Shown: positions 28,799-37,007 of the stretch, piece after piece
Layout of the letters: each line of letters begins with the position of its first letter
Numbering within the stretch: the stretch's first letter is position 1
Assembly (NCBI GenBank): GCA_030345135.1
Contig: CP128386.1
Location: forward strand, 6,091,327 to 6,155,326
DNA: 64,000 nucleotides
Reading direction: 5' to 3'
Source of the DNA: Chitinophagaceae bacterium DXS
Lineage (GTDB): Bacteria; Bacteroidota; Bacteroidia; Chitinophagales; Chitinophagaceae
The notes under the pieces: generated by a model
What the model was told of the DNA's origin: nothing
Seen by the model: the letters and a program-made list of their open reading frames with translations, nothing else
Databases searched by the model: none
Position numbers and translations under genes: made by a program

Positions 28799-29572
28799 AT
28801 GGAATACCTTTTTACAACCGATAGTATTATCAGTTTCGTCATCCTTGTTATCCTTGAAGTAGTTTTAGGAATAGACAATGTTATTTTCGTTAGCATCATC
28901 ATGAGTCGTCTGCCAAGGGCACAACAGTCCAAAGCACGCTTGTTCTGGGTGATCAGCGGTATAATTGTAAGAAGTATTTTATTACTCGGCCTTACGTGGC
29001 TGATGGGACAAAAGGGTAAGCCTTTGTTTACTATTTATGGAAAAGGATTTGATATAGCAAGTCTTGTTATGCTGGCTGGAGGCTTGTTCCTCATTTATAA
29101 AACGGTGATGGAGATTCACCATAAACTGGAAGGCGAAGAGTCCGCAGGAACAAAAGAATCTAAGCCACTGAGCTTTGGGAGCGGCCTTGTCCAGATAGCG
29201 CTTATCGATATGGTTTTTAGTTTCGACAGCATCATAACGGCGGGCGGTACTGCGAAGCATGTAGAGATAATGATCGCTGCTGTTATCATCGCCATGATCA
29301 TTATGTTTCTATTTAGTCCAAAAATTTCCGACTTCATTCATAAGCATCCAACATTTAAAATGCTTGCCCTGTCTTTTTTGGTAATGATAGGATTGAGCTT
29401 GCTGGTTGAAGGCTGGAATCATGAGCAGGCAGAGGCGCTTCACCTGAAAAATTATATCTACTTTGCCATGGCATTCTCATTTATTGTTGAACTGCTTAAC
29501 ATGCGCGTACGCAGAAATGCCGCAATAAAACCAGTGGAATTACGAGAGCCCAAAGCTCCGGAAAAGCAGTAG
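28799..29572 (+). CDS. TerC-family integral membrane protein
   Basis: 257 residues with seven or so predicted membrane segments. The first contains LEVVLGIDNVIF, the acidic TerC motif (E, D), repeated later in ALIDMVFSFDSIITAGG. TerC/Alx/YkoY proteins are linked to Mn2+ export and metalation of exported enzymes. It is probably co-transcribed with pyrD (32-bp gap), without an obvious functional link. The C-terminal tail is charged and cytoplasmic. The stop codon abuts an ACCACGGAGAC repeat tract. Confidence 0.9.
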   Translation: MEYLFTTDSIISFVILVILEVVLGIDNVIFVSIIMSRLPRAQQSKARLFWVISGIIVRSILLLGLTWLMGQKGKPLFTIYGKGFDIASLVMLAGGLFLIYKTVMEIHHKLEGEESAGTKESKPLSFGSGLVQIALIDMVFSFDSIITAGGTAKHVEIMIAAVIIAMIIMFLFSPKISDFIHKHPTFKMLALSFLVMIGLSLLVEGWNHEQAEALHLKNYIYFAMAFSFIVELLNMRVRRNAAIKPVELREPKAPEKQ

Positions 29573-29757
29573 ACCACGGAGACATAACGAGACAACGGAA
29601 CATGGCGTTTATAACAATGGCGTATAAGAACTTCGAGGAAAGATCTTATACGCCATTATCTTTTATGTTATGCTTCAGCTATCAATCGAAATGCTCGCAA
29701 ATTTATCATCGGTTGTGAAGAACGCTATGTCTCGTATTGTCTCCGTGCCTCCGTGGT
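29573..29757. repeat. Inverted CACGGAG tracts around a central hairpin
   Basis: ACCACGGAGACATAACGAGAC follows the TerC stop, and its complement (CTATGTCTCGTATTGTCTCC, then GTGCCTCCGTGG) ends at the convergent DUF5686 stop. Between them is a perfect 14-bp stem, AATGGCGTATAAGA (29616-29629) with TCTTATACGCCATT (29644-29657), a likely terminator followed by a T-rich stretch. Confidence 0.75.
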
Positions 29758-32244
29758 TTAGAACGTTACGCGGAAGCTGCCGAAGATCCCGAAGCCCCTT
29801 GCCGGATCTACATCAACGCCATTAGCGGCCCAGCGCCATAAAAAGTCTATGCGGAAAAATTTAAAGATGTTATCAACACCCGTTCCCAGCTCCATATACC
29901 ATCTTCCGTTTAAAGATTTAAAGGGATAGTCACCAACAAAGTTCAATTGTTTATTGGCATCGCTCAGATCGCCGATCAGTCCTTTAACATTCCAGAACTG
30001 GCGGAATTTTAGTTTACGTGTAAGCGGAATAAACCTGAACAGGCCATTACCAATGTTGTGCTCAACATTAAACCCGGCGTAGTGGTCGGTTATATATTCA
30101 AACCTGTTCATCAGGTTAAATGCATATCGGTTAAAGTAGAACATTTCATTTCCCGGCGCAATCTGCAGCAACTGATAGGGTAACGTTCCATACACTTTTC
30201 CAGCAAATACGTTATAATACAGGCTGCCGTAAGGAGAGATCTTCATGTAGTCTGAAACCATCATGTCAACCTTTGTATATTCATAGCTGCTGTTCAACAC
30301 ACCGGGCCAGCCTTTTGCAAGTCTAAGCTCCACAATGGGGAAGTCGCTTCCGAGGCTATAACGATAGAAGTTGTCTTCAAACGTACGCTCTTTAAAGGCG
30401 TAGCGAAATCTTATGCCGGTTTCAAAAGTCTTTAGAGGTTCCCCTACATTATTTATATAGTATTGCTTGCCCGGAAGATTTTCTAATGGAGTATAACGTC
30501 TTGTACTAACCGTTAATCCAAATCCAAAACCCTTATTGGTTTCCTGGTAATATTCTGTTTTAAATTCTTCATTTCTTTGAAATTTAAAAGGAATATTTGG
30601 TCGGCGGAAAATGTAAGCAAATATATTATCGGTGCCGAGCTGATCATAATAGGTCACGCCGTTGTCCAGGTCATTTCTATAGGATGCGGAAACGTAAGAC
30701 CAGGGCTGCGTATTAAACCTGTATAACGCTTCTCCCTTTCCTTTAAACTTGCCATCATTAAACCCATATGCCAGATAGCCTCTCAGGTTAAGATGTTTGT
30801 TGAAGCCGCTATTGGTAGCAACATCAAAGCGCATACGCGTGCCTTCCCACGCATTGCCGCTTATCCAGTACCACCAGGGGCCGATACGAATATTACCAAT
30901 GTCCTTGGTGCCGGTGGTTAAGAAATTGATGGTATTCCTGTATTTTATATAGGTAGGATTTTTTGTTAACGTATCCAATACCAAATAAACAGTCTGTTCA
31001 TTTTTATTCAATGGCTCATGCCGCTTTTCAACCCAGAAGGTGTCGTTGTCGATCGAGGAATTTGGAGCCACAATAATATCTTCAGGAGCCTTGCTCTTTG
31101 CAAGTTCATTTAATACCGATTGATTATCGACGACGACATTCCTGTAAGTTGCCGTTTTCCTTCCTTTAAAATTAAATGGCCGGCTACCTATAATTGAAAT
31201 GTCCGCCACAAATTTGTCCTTGGATAAAAACCATGTAGAATCATTGATCAGCCTGAATTCCTGTATCAGGCTCATATTTGTAATGAAGTTCACATTAGCA
31301 TCAAGCGCCGGACGCAAAGTGATCTTTTGTATTGCAAATGTTGTATCGTGTACCCATGCATCTCCATCAAAAGTGCTTTCACCTTTATGTTTAGGAGAGA
31401 ACTTGAAATGGATCAGTCTTCTGTTCGCAAGATATTGGGTGTCCAGTAGTTTGAAATTGTAATAATTATCACCATGATCATTGAACGGGCTGATGAATTC
31501 ACGGTTGAATACCGGGATAAAATTATTCAGCACGTTCACATTCTGATAAGTTCCGCCCAGTTGCTTAATGATACTCTGATTGTCGATACCGTTTGTTCTT
31601 GTAGCCTTGATGTATTCGCGTACCCTGTTCGGTGATCTCTGGTAATAATAATCACTTAGTGTTTCTGTAAGGTAAACGGGCAAATAAGGCTTGTCCTCTG
31701 AAGTTGTATCTACATAGTCAAGCACAAAGTTTAGCTTCTTTAGAAAAATAGTTTTCCCAAGCTTTTCTTTGTTTACATTATCCAGGTCCAGTTCAAGCTT
31801 ATTGTAAATTTCGTAGCTGTAGTTGTCCCACCGTGTTCTGTTGTTGCGGTCCTTATTCTTGATTATTTTTCTCCAGAACCACAGGGCGCGGTTGTATTTT
31901 GCTTTAACCACGGCTTCCTGCTGCGGCGGTTTAACCACAAGCTGAACGGTGAGGGATGAAGAGTCTTTGAGATTGGCAACAGAAATGGCATATTGTATAT
32001 AGCCAACGCTGCTTACAATAACAGAGTCATTAGGTTCAAGATGTGTATAAGGTAAACTGAATTTTCCGAGAGAGTCTGTCAGTACGCCGTTTCCTCTTAT
32101 TTTAAAAAATACAGAAGCAAAAGGGATAGGTTCATCACTTTGTTTGTCAACCACCTGTCCACGTACCATCTTTTCCTGCGCCACGGCGTTCATGGGTACA
32201 TTTAGCAACATTATTCCAACCAGTAGTATCACAATTATTCGCAT
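29758..32244 (-). CDS. DUF5686 and carboxypeptidase-regulatory-like domain protein
   Basis: 828 residues from the internal Met that starts a clean signal peptide (MRIIVILLVGIMLLNVP...AQ); a longer frame to 32274 is less likely. A CarboxypepD-reg-like domain (about 25-110; VRGQVVDKQSDEPIPFASVFFKIRG) is followed by a helical/beta region and a large DUF5686 C-terminal part rich in aromatic beta strands, ending RVTF. An outer-membrane barrel ending in aromatic residues is likely. The function is unknown; members are common and often single genes in Bacteroidota. It diverges from the carB-like gene. Confidence 0.88.
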   Translation of the reverse strand: MRIIVILLVGIMLLNVPMNAVAQEKMVRGQVVDKQSDEPIPFASVFFKIRGNGVLTDSLGKFSLPYTHLEPNDSVIVSSVGYIQYAISVANLKDSSSLTVQLVVKPPQQEAVVKAKYNRALWFWRKIIKNKDRNNRTRWDNYSYEIYNKLELDLDNVNKEKLGKTIFLKKLNFVLDYVDTTSEDKPYLPVYLTETLSDYYYQRSPNRVREYIKATRTNGIDNQSIIKQLGGTYQNVNVLNNFIPVFNREFISPFNDHGDNYYNFKLLDTQYLANRRLIHFKFSPKHKGESTFDGDAWVHDTTFAIQKITLRPALDANVNFITNMSLIQEFRLINDSTWFLSKDKFVADISIIGSRPFNFKGRKTATYRNVVVDNQSVLNELAKSKAPEDIIVAPNSSIDNDTFWVEKRHEPLNKNEQTVYLVLDTLTKNPTYIKYRNTINFLTTGTKDIGNIRIGPWWYWISGNAWEGTRMRFDVATNSGFNKHLNLRGYLAYGFNDGKFKGKGEALYRFNTQPWSYVSASYRNDLDNGVTYYDQLGTDNIFAYIFRRPNIPFKFQRNEEFKTEYYQETNKGFGFGLTVSTRRYTPLENLPGKQYYINNVGEPLKTFETGIRFRYAFKERTFEDNFYRYSLGSDFPIVELRLAKGWPGVLNSSYEYTKVDMMVSDYMKISPYGSLYYNVFAGKVYGTLPYQLLQIAPGNEMFYFNRYAFNLMNRFEYITDHYAGFNVEHNIGNGLFRFIPLTRKLKFRQFWNVKGLIGDLSDANKQLNFVGDYPFKSLNGRWYMELGTGVDNIFKFFRIDFLWRWAANGVDVDPARGFGIFGSFRVTF

Positions 32245-32482
32245 AACATTTTGTTCTTGATGCTTAAGTATCAATGAGATTTACAGTTGGATGCGCCAAA
32301 AATACTAATTAAACCTTAACCTATTTGATTTTACGGTTTTTCGATAACCATTTATACAGCGATTTGTTAATCCATATATGACTTTATGGCTGCTTAAATG
32401 GTATTTTTTAGGCATAAACGCCTGAATTATAGCTTATTTAAGATTTTCCTAATTTTTTGATTTCCCAACTTTTCAACTATTC

Positions 32483-32514
32483 TTTGGCTTAAAACCGCTC
32501 AGCCATTAACTTTG
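32483..32514 (+). promoter_or_regulatory. Complete Bacteroidota promoter for the carB-like gene
   Basis: TTTG at 32483-32486 and TAACTTTG at 32507-32514, spaced 20 bp, match the TTTG-N19-21-TAnnTTTG consensus. Transcription would start near 32520, ten bases before ATG 32530. This rules out the in-frame TTG at 32512 as start. Confidence 0.7.
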
Positions 32515-32529
32515 CGCAATCTTAAAAAA

Positions 32530-33723
32530 ATGAGTTATACACTTTCTTCCAACGAATCTATTCCATCGCAGAAAAAAAAGATCATTGTTTTGGGTAGCGG
32601 ACCCAACAGAATTGGTCAGGGTATTGAATTCGATTACTGCTGTGTACATGGATTATTAGCAATTAAAGAGTGTGGTTACGAAGCCATTATGGTTAATTGT
32701 AATCCTGAAACGGTAAGTACCGATTTTGATATGGCCGATAAATTATATTTCGAGCCTGTATATTGGGAACACCTTTGGGAAATTATTGAATTGGAAAAAC
32801 CAGAAGGTGTAATCGTTCAGCTTGGTGGTCAAACAGCTTTAAAGCTCGCTAAGCGCCTTACTGAAAGAGGAATCAAAATCATCGGTACATCGTTCGATAA
32901 CATGGATATTGCCGAAGACCGTGGCCGTTTCAGTGATTTGCTGAGGGACCTGAACATTCCTTATCCGCAATACGGTACAGCCTACACCGCTGAAGAGGCG
33001 ATCGACGTCGCTAACCAGGTTGGTTATCCGGTTTTGGTTAGACCTAGCTATGTGTTGGGTGGACAGAGAATGCGTATCGTAATTAATGATGACGAAGTTG
33101 AAAAAGCAGTTGTAAGCCTGCTGAAACATATTCCTAATAATAAGATCCTTATTGACCACTTCCTTGACCGTTGTCAGGAAGCTGAGATAGATGGTATTTT
33201 TGATGGTGAGGATTTCCATGTAATGGGCGTAATGGAACACATTGAGCCTGCAGGTATTCACAGTGGAGACAGCAACGCGGTATTGCCTGCGTTCAACTTG
33301 ACGCCGATGGAAGTAACTACCATGGAGTACTACGCTGAAAAAATTGCCCGTGCACTTGATATCCGCGGTTTGATCAATATTCAGTTTGCAATAAAAGACG
33401 GAAAAGTGTATGTGATTGAAGCCAACCCGCGTGCGTCACGTACAACTCCTTTCATCGCTAAAGCTTACCAGATCCCTTACCTGAACATTGCAACTAAAGT
33501 AATGTTGGGTGCAGCAAAGCTGAAAGACTTTACCATCGAGAAAAAACTGGAAGGGTTTGCTATAAAAGAACCTGTGTTCAGTTTTGAAAAATTCCCCGGT
33601 GTAAACAAAGAGCTCGGCCCGGAAATGAAGAGCACCGGTGAAGCGATCCGTTTTATCAAAGATCTCCGCGATCCATACTTTAGAACTTTGTATAAAGAGA
33701 GAAGTATGCATTTAAGCAAATAG
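32530..33723 (+). CDS. carB: Stand-alone carboxy-terminal synthetase half of carbamoyl-phosphate synthase large subunit
   Basis: 397 residues covering only the second ATP-grasp half of CarB: VLGSGPNRIGQGIEFDYCCVH, NCNPETVSTDFD, VQLGGQTALKLA, VLVRPSYVLGGQRM, and EANPRASRTTPFIAKA at the metal/ATP site. It starts with its own promoter and ATG and stops after the ATP-grasp domain, so both the first synthetase half and the C-terminal allosteric (MGS) domain are missing. This half phosphorylates carbamate to carbamoyl phosphate and needs the amino half plus CarA. The clean ends suggest a naturally split carB with its partner elsewhere. A decayed remnant is less likely, as all motifs are intact. pyrD lies 4 kb upstream. 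Confidence 0.88.
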   Translation: MSYTLSSNESIPSQKKKIIVLGSGPNRIGQGIEFDYCCVHGLLAIKECGYEAIMVNCNPETVSTDFDMADKLYFEPVYWEHLWEIIELEKPEGVIVQLGGQTALKLAKRLTERGIKIIGTSFDNMDIAEDRGRFSDLLRDLNIPYPQYGTAYTAEEAIDVANQVGYPVLVRPSYVLGGQRMRIVINDDEVEKAVVSLLKHIPNNKILIDHFLDRCQEAEIDGIFDGEDFHVMGVMEHIEPAGIHSGDSNAVLPAFNLTPMEVTTMEYYAEKIARALDIRGLINIQFAIKDGKVYVIEANPRASRTTPFIAKAYQIPYLNIATKVMLGAAKLKDFTIEKKLEGFAIKEPVFSFEKFPGVNKELGPEMKSTGEAIRFIKDLRDPYFRTLYKERSMHLSK

Positions 33724-33899
33724 AAGTTATACGTAATAAGTTATACGTTATAAGTATTCGGGCGACTGACATAATATAATGTAAAACGCAACTAACAAAG
33801 CCGTTACAGATATGCTGCTAACGGCTTTGTTGCTTCTGTATATTATTTAGCACGTTTATAACGTAAAACTTACAACGTAAAACGTACAACGTTCTAATA
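33724..33899. repeat. AAGTTATACGT tracts flanking a hairpin terminator
   Basis: AAGTTATACGTAATAAGTT words follow the stop; complementary TAACGTAAAACTTACAACG words (33857-33895) precede the next gene. In the centre is a 13-bp perfect stem, AACAAAGCCGTTA (33794-33806) with its complement at 33819-33831, a likely terminator without a strong T run. Confidence 0.7.
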
Positions 33900-33920
33900 T
33901 TGTACCCTCAAAAAATATCT

Positions 33921-35246
33921 ATGCCTAAAAAGTTGCCGGTTTTGTTTTATTGCCTGTTTGTTGTTGGCGCTGCGTTCGCGCAGGAATCACCGGGACTTAT
34001 TCAATTGCAAAAGCATATTGCTCAGCATTCGGGGAAAATGGTTGATTCAACCGTAACCAGATTTTCTAATCGCTATAAAAAAAGGATCAATTACCTGATG
34101 CCTTTATATATAGGCTTGCAAAATGGAAAAAGAATAAGACATTTTAATACGGATAAGTCTTATTACGATAACCTGAGCGATTATAGCTCTTTCATTGGCG
34201 ATTATCCATCCGCTCTTTATTATACAACCAAAAGCTATGAGACATTGGATATGGAGGCTGCAGCCACGATCAAGCCTTTTATTGATTCTCTGAAGCAATT
34301 GGATATCCAACATGTTCCGGCAAAGAAGTATATCCTGGACCGGGCAGCTCATGTTCAGGTAACAATGATCAATGAAGCGCATTCAAAACCATTGCACAGG
34401 GCTTTTACCATTTCACTGTTGCAGGATATGTACAAACTGGGCTATCGCTACCTTGCTATGGAAGCGCTTAACAATACGCCATCGGCAACTGCAGATACCA
34501 TCTTAAATGTTAATACGGGATTTTTTACCAATGAACCGGTTTGCGCAGAAATGGTAAGAGTTGCGAAGGAGATAGGTTATACCGTCTATGCCTATGAGGA
34601 TACTTTGGCATATAAACATTCCGGCTCCGTACGTGATTCTATACAGGCCGCAAATATTTACCAGCTGATTCAACAAAATCCCTCTGCTAAAATATTGGTG
34701 CACGCCGGTTACGGACATATCAGCGAAGAGCAGATAGTTGATTATGTTCCGATGGCCATGTACTTTAAGAAGATCTCCGGCATAAACCCGCTCACCGTTA
34801 ACCAGACAGATATGACTGAGGGGAGCGACTTTGCATATGGCCGTTCATTTTATGAAGCATACATGAAGGCCTTTCCTGTTACCGTTCCATCTGTTGCTGT
34901 ATACAAGAATAAGCCTGTTGATCTGCTTGCTTCATCAGAATATGATATCTCCATCATCCATCCGCCAACAAACTATAAAAACAAACGGCCGGATTGGTAT
35001 TCATTGGATGGTATGCGAAAAGAGCTGGCAGTTAAGCCGACAGAAAAAAGCCTCTTTCTTGTTCAGGCCTATTATTATAAAGAATACAATAAGCTGGAAA
35101 AAGATTACCTGATTCCTGCGGATCAAACCTATACTTCAGCAGAAAATGGTTACTACTATCTGTATCTGCAACCCGGTAAATACAAAATCGTGATGCGTGA
35201 TATAGAGTACAAGGTGCTGTCGGAAGGGGATATGGAGATGAAGTAG
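33921..35246 (+). CDS. Secreted EreA/ChaN-like hypothetical protein
   Basis: 441 residues from ATG 33921, which begins a clear signal peptide (MPKKLPVLFYC... ending AFAQ). The segment INEAHSKPLHRAFTISLLQDMYKLGYRYLAMEAL resembles the first motif of erythromycin-esterase/ChaN-type folds (E..H, R, then A.E). ILVHAGYGHISEEQ near residue 260 may be the second histidine motif. No close family can be named with confidence. It may be a periplasmic hydrolase or haem-related protein (inference). It is a single gene, bracketed by repeat tracts on both sides. Confidence 0.6.
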   Translation: MPKKLPVLFYCLFVVGAAFAQESPGLIQLQKHIAQHSGKMVDSTVTRFSNRYKKRINYLMPLYIGLQNGKRIRHFNTDKSYYDNLSDYSSFIGDYPSALYYTTKSYETLDMEAAATIKPFIDSLKQLDIQHVPAKKYILDRAAHVQVTMINEAHSKPLHRAFTISLLQDMYKLGYRYLAMEALNNTPSATADTILNVNTGFFTNEPVCAEMVRVAKEIGYTVYAYEDTLAYKHSGSVRDSIQAANIYQLIQQNPSAKILVHAGYGHISEEQIVDYVPMAMYFKKISGINPLTVNQTDMTEGSDFAYGRSFYEAYMKAFPVTVPSVAVYKNKPVDLLASSEYDISIIHPPTNYKNKRPDWYSLDGMRKELAVKPTEKSLFLVQAYYYKEYNKLEKDYLIPADQTYTSAENGYYYLYLQPGKYKIVMRDIEYKVLSEGDMEMK

Positions 35247-35248
35247 GG

Positions 35249-35782
35249 AGCAGGTATCAGGTATCAGGTTTCAGGTATCAGGTATCAGGTGTAAGTGAGG
35301 AGTGAGGTGTGAGGAGTGAGGAGTGAGGTGTGAGGTGTGAGGTGTGAGGTGTAAGGTGTAAGGGATAAGGTGTAAGGGATAAGGTGTGAAGGGTAAGAAG
35401 ATATAAAGCTCCGGCGGAGATTCCTGTTTGTAGAAAATCGAAATTTAAAATATCATCGGACTTCTGCGGAGTCTCCTGTAACGCTTGACAGGCAGCTCCT
35501 AACGGACCTTAAACGACCTATTTTATTTCTACAAACAGAATGCTCATATGAAGCAGCGCTAGCAAAGCATTATTTACTAAGTGACATTAACCTCCGGCCA
35601 ATGGCGCCGGGCAAGTAGCCAAAATTCAAAATTATTTTAAAAAAATTCAACCGAAAAAACAGCCTCTTTCCCTAACTGTCTCTTTCAAATACTAATAATA
35701 CCTCGAAGCTGGTGCTTGATACCTCACACCTTACGCCTCACACCTTACCCCTCACACCTGATACCTGATACCTCACACCTCA
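35249..35782. repeat. Bracketed intergenic region: GGTATCA/GTGTGAG tracts around an internal inverted repeat
   Basis: Plus-strand GGTATCA, GTGTGAG and GTGTAAG words run from 3 bp after the stop to about 35400. Their complements run from 35708 to the stop of the convergent TMEM220-like gene, whose stop TGA lies inside a repeat word. Between them CTGTTTGTAGAAA (35424-35436) and TTTCTACAAACAG (35526-35538) form an inverted pair around a GC-richer core. No gene is present. Confidence 0.75.
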
Positions 35783-36169
35783 CACCTGTCTCCGCCTCAT
35801 TTTCCTCCTGCTACCATAAATCCAGTTGATGGCAAGAACTACGATAAGGATCAACAGACCAAAAAATTCCCTGGTTTCTTCAATCCATGGTTTGGTTGCT
35901 TTCATGGTTTGGGCAATGCCCTCGGCGTTGTGTTCGGTTGCCCAGTCAAGTACACCCGTTTTATCAAAAAAGAGGTAAATAGCATAAGCCAGGTAAACAA
36001 ATATTCCCACGATATAGGCTCTCGGATAAAACCTGTTGCGGGCGGCTAAAAAGCACAATACGGCACTGTATATGTAAATAGGCACCCATATATACGGGTC
36101 GGGGTCGTTGTACTGTAATGCTGCAAAAATGATGAATACAACAAAAAAGAAGTAATTAAAAATTTTCAT
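35780..36169 (-). CDS. TMEM220-like small membrane protein
   Basis: 129 residues with four hydrophobic segments (about 3-18, 25-43, 50-67, 100-116). LQYNDPDPYIWVPIYIY after the first helix is the hallmark of the transmembrane 220 family. The C-terminus is basic (GSRRKMRRRQV), and its last two codons and stop are made of repeat words, so the original tail may have been altered. The function is unknown. The next gene upstream on the same strand is the PAP2 phosphatase, 121 bp away. Confidence 0.8.
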   Translation of the reverse strand: MKIFNYFFFVVFIIFAALQYNDPDPYIWVPIYIYSAVLCFLAARNRFYPRAYIVGIFVYLAYAIYLFFDKTGVLDWATEHNAEGIAQTMKATKPWIEETREFFGLLILIVVLAINWIYGSRRKMRRRQV

Positions 36170-36290
36170 ATGCTGGTTTCGTTAGGGGATATAAAATACC
36201 CGATAAACTTACACTATTCAGTGCGTCAAAAAACAAAAAAAACTTTCTAATGCAATTATTAATCGGCCAACGGTATAGATGTATGGATCT

Positions 36291-36926
36291 TTAATTATTG
36301 AATTCGCCTATGTTGGGTTTCTCACTGCTTACAACTGTTACGTTCTTTAATGGGGGAAATCCGATGCGCCTGTTAAATATTCCTGCAATACCACTGCCCA
36401 GCATCATGCCTATTAATGCGCCACCAAGTACATCAAGCGGATAGTGAACGCCTACATATACCTGGCCGTAGCTGATTGTTGCTGCCCATATAAAAAATAA
36501 CTGTCCCCAGCTTTTCAGATACGGCTTCAGGGTAAAATAATAGAAAGCCGCCTGCCCGAAGTGATTCGCCGCATGGGAAGATGTAAAACTGCCGCTGGTA
36601 GGACAATATGGAACCAGCAATTTAACGTAGGGTCCGAGCAATGTATCGTTACAGGGACGTGTCCTGTTAATAAAATCCTTCAAAAATCCACTGCTTAGCT
36701 GATCGGTTAAAACAACTGTTACAATAGCCGCTGCGAGCCAGGGCCAGCTTTTCCAGCCGAAATTGTAAAAAACCAGGAAGATCAGGAAGAAATACAAGGG
36801 AACCCATGTATTCTGATCGCGCCACCAGGGAAAAATGCTATCCAGGAAAGGCGAGGTCCATTCGTTGTTAATCTTCAGAAATAACCAGGTGTCCAGGTTA
36901 TTCAATGTTTGTAAAAAGCCGTTCAT
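36291..36926 (-). CDS. PAP2-family membrane phosphatase
   Basis: 211 residues with about five membrane segments. The three phosphatase motifs are visible: KDFINRTRPC (K..R.RP), GSFTSSHAANHF (P/GSxH) and GVHYPLDVLGG (R/GxHxxxDxxxG; the usual arginine is replaced by G in the third motif as read here). Such enzymes dephosphorylate undecaprenyl pyrophosphate or phosphatidate on the periplasmic face. It is divergent from the sulfatase-type gene, with 81 bp between starts. Confidence 0.88.
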   Translation of the reverse strand: MNGFLQTLNNLDTWLFLKINNEWTSPFLDSIFPWWRDQNTWVPLYFFLIFLVFYNFGWKSWPWLAAAIVTVVLTDQLSSGFLKDFINRTRPCNDTLLGPYVKLLVPYCPTSGSFTSSHAANHFGQAAFYYFTLKPYLKSWGQLFFIWAATISYGQVYVGVHYPLDVLGGALIGMMLGSGIAGIFNRRIGFPPLKNVTVVSSEKPNIGEFNN

Positions 36927-36992
36927 TCAGTAAAAATAAACTTAAAGTGCCAAGTATAGCTTATGCAAAAATGACAGACGTTATATAATCAT

Positions 36993-37000
36993 TATTTTTG
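36993..37000 (+). promoter_or_regulatory. Bacteroidota -7 promoter element before LTA-synthase-like gene
   Basis: TATTTTTG followed by C, 7 bp before the start codon. This implies a nearly leaderless message if used. Confidence 0.35.
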
Positions 37001-37007
37001 CTGCCTC

